DNA of 16,156 nt. It comes from CAYZIC01 sp964478335 (lineage in GTDB: Bacteria > Verrucomicrobiota > Kiritimatiellia > RFP12 > DVOR01). The position numbers and the translations under genes are program-made. This document shows positions 15,310 to 16,156 of this stretch, piece by piece (the stretch's first letter is position 1; each line of letters opens with the position of its first letter). The stretch is from contig CAYZIC010000053.1 in NCBI GenBank assembly GCA_964478335.1, positions 1-16,156 on the forward strand, given 5' to 3'. The notes under the pieces were generated by a model. It saw only the letters and a program-made list of their open reading frames with translations. It made no database searches and had not been told where the DNA came from.

Positions 15310-16050
15310 TTAACGACGACGCCCAAATAGACGCAAGAGGAACAAGAACAGGTTGATAAAGTCTAAGTAAAGCGTCAGTGCGCCCAAGATGCCCAAGCGC
15401 TTAGCCATTGCCCCATCAGATGGGCGCAAATCACGTGACAACAGGCGGAGTTTTTGTACGTCCCAAGCGGTCAAGCCGACAAAGATCACCACGCCAGCAT
15501 AATTAATAATCAAATCCAGCTGTGCACTTGCAAAGAAGAAATTCGCAATTGTGGCAATGATCAAGCCCCACAGGCCCATCACACAAATACCACCAACACC
15601 CGAGAGATCCATCCGCGTCACACGACCAAAAATCGACACCCCTGCAAACATCCCCGCTGTGATCAAAAAGACCGTCTCAAGGGATGAAACTGTATAGTGC
15701 AAAAAGACCCCACTGAGCATCGCACCATTCAGCGCGGCATACCCCAGCAGGCAGGCCAACCCGACCAACCAATTGAAGCGAGTCGCTGACAACGAGAGAA
15801 AAAAGACCAGAGCCAATTCTGCGATGACCAGACCAAGCCAGTAGGACATCACAAATTGACGCAACACCTCACTTTGTGCAAAGTACCACGCCACCCCGCC
15901 AGAGGTCGCCAATGCAACCGCCATCCACGTAAAGGAAAAATCAATCAGCACCTTAGACATCGACACCGTGCGAGCAGCAACTGGTTCACCCTGCTGGTAC
16001 ATTGATTCTTGGGATTGATTTCGACGATAGTCTGCAACTGGATCATTCAT
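15310..16050 (-). CDS. Bax inhibitor-1/YccA family membrane protein
   Basis: A 246-residue integral membrane protein of the BI-1 (TMBIM/YccA) family, with about seven hydrophobic segments between residues 35 and 242 after a polar 30-residue N-terminus. Family landmarks are YAGVVIFVGLTAWDVQK (184-200) and GALTLYLDFINLFLFLLR (223-240). Asp197 and Asp230 appear to correspond to the aspartate pair that gates calcium leak in Bacillus YetJ; in E. coli the relative YccA modulates FtsH. The role here is not predictable beyond that. The C-terminus ends GRRR. Start ATG 16050 is well supported by AGGAG seven bases upstream. It is the first gene of the minus-strand run and has a candidate promoter just upstream. 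Confidence 0.94.
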   Translation of the reverse strand: MNDPVADYRRNQSQESMYQQGEPVAARTVSMSKVLIDFSFTWMAVALATSGGVAWYFAQSEVLRQFVMSYWLGLVIAELALVFFLSLSATRFNWLVGLACLLGYAALNGAMLSGVFLHYTVSSLETVFLITAGMFAGVSIFGRVTRMDLSGVGGICVMGLWGLIIATIANFFFASAQLDLIINYAGVVIFVGLTAWDVQKLRLLSRDLRPSDGAMAKRLGILGALTLYLDFINLFLFLLRLFGRRR

Positions 16051-16082
16051 AAAGTCACTCCTAGATGGGTTAAATAAAATAT

Positions 16083-16111
16083 ACTATAATATAAATGCCT
16101 ACAAAAAGCAA
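16083..16111 (-). promoter_or_regulatory. Candidate sigma-70 promoter at the head of the minus-strand run
   Basis: On the minus strand, TTGCTT (16106-16111) and TATAGT (16083-16088) are separated by 17 bases; the -10 matches 5/6 and the -35 is weak (3/6). The surrounding DNA is very AT-rich, and other registers of -10 (TATTAT, TATATT) overlap. Transcription would begin about 25 bases before the BI-1 ATG. Confidence 0.45.
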
Positions 16112-16156
16112 GACCAAAATGGCTAAACCCACCTTAAAAAGTGGACTTCTTCTGCG
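16095..16156 (+). CDS. Possible start of a divergent gene (3' partial)
   Basis: From ATG 16095 the plus strand is open to the window end, reading MPTKSKTKMAKPTLKSGLLL, with a second in-frame ATG at 16119. A TAA codon immediately precedes the first ATG in frame. The basic start followed by hydrophobic residues is gene-like, and the AT-rich DNA upstream could hold a divergent promoter. However, 20 codons without a stop is weak evidence and no good ribosome binding site is visible, so this may be chance. Confidence 0.25.
   Translation, partial: MPTKSKTKMAKPTLKSGLLL

Overview
The window is ordinary bacterial chromosome from a draft assembly, since it contains one run of exactly 100 N. The tandem CNNM-type hemolysin-like proteins, the FHA/AAA+/Fis regulator and the RpiB-SHMT fusion made me think of the PVC group (Verrucomicrobiota or relatives). 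That is a guess from gene style, not from a marker gene. I see no transposase, phage gene, tRNA, rRNA or CRISPR array.

Plus strand, 1-2213: the 3' part of a CBS/CorC-domain protein, a second CNNM-type membrane protein directly behind it, and a family 1 uracil-DNA glycosylase (ung). They are almost contiguous and probably co-transcribed. From 2214 to 2777 there is no gene. This stretch holds a 12-C run, a G-rich 19-bp minisatellite interrupted by the assembly gap, and a strong symmetric terminator at 2717-2760, where the two convergent transcription units meet.

Minus strand, 16050 down to 2778: eleven genes in one direction with gaps of 0-48 bp and two ATGA overlaps. In transcription order they are a BI-1/YccA membrane protein, a secreted basic protein of unknown function, histidinol dehydrogenase (hisD), RecJ, RNase III (rnc), a class I methyltransferase, a 962-residue polytopic membrane protein with a large helical C-terminal half, an FHA/AAA+/Fis regulator, RuvA, a cyclophilin-type lipoprotein and a fused RpiB-serine hydroxymethyltransferase. 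A good promoter candidate precedes the first gene. A second one, inside the end of the membrane protein gene, could drive the last four genes separately.

By theme the run mixes DNA recombination and repair (RecJ, RuvA; Ung on the other strand), RNA processing or modification (RNase III, methyltransferase), one-carbon and pentose metabolism (RpiB-GlyA), histidine synthesis (hisD alone, no other his gene here) and envelope functions. The most noteworthy items are the RpiB-GlyA fusion, the regulator that has lost the sigma-54 contact motif and the Walker B aspartate, the unrecognised membrane/helical-repeat protein, and the identical 47-bp sequences on both sides of the assembly gap.
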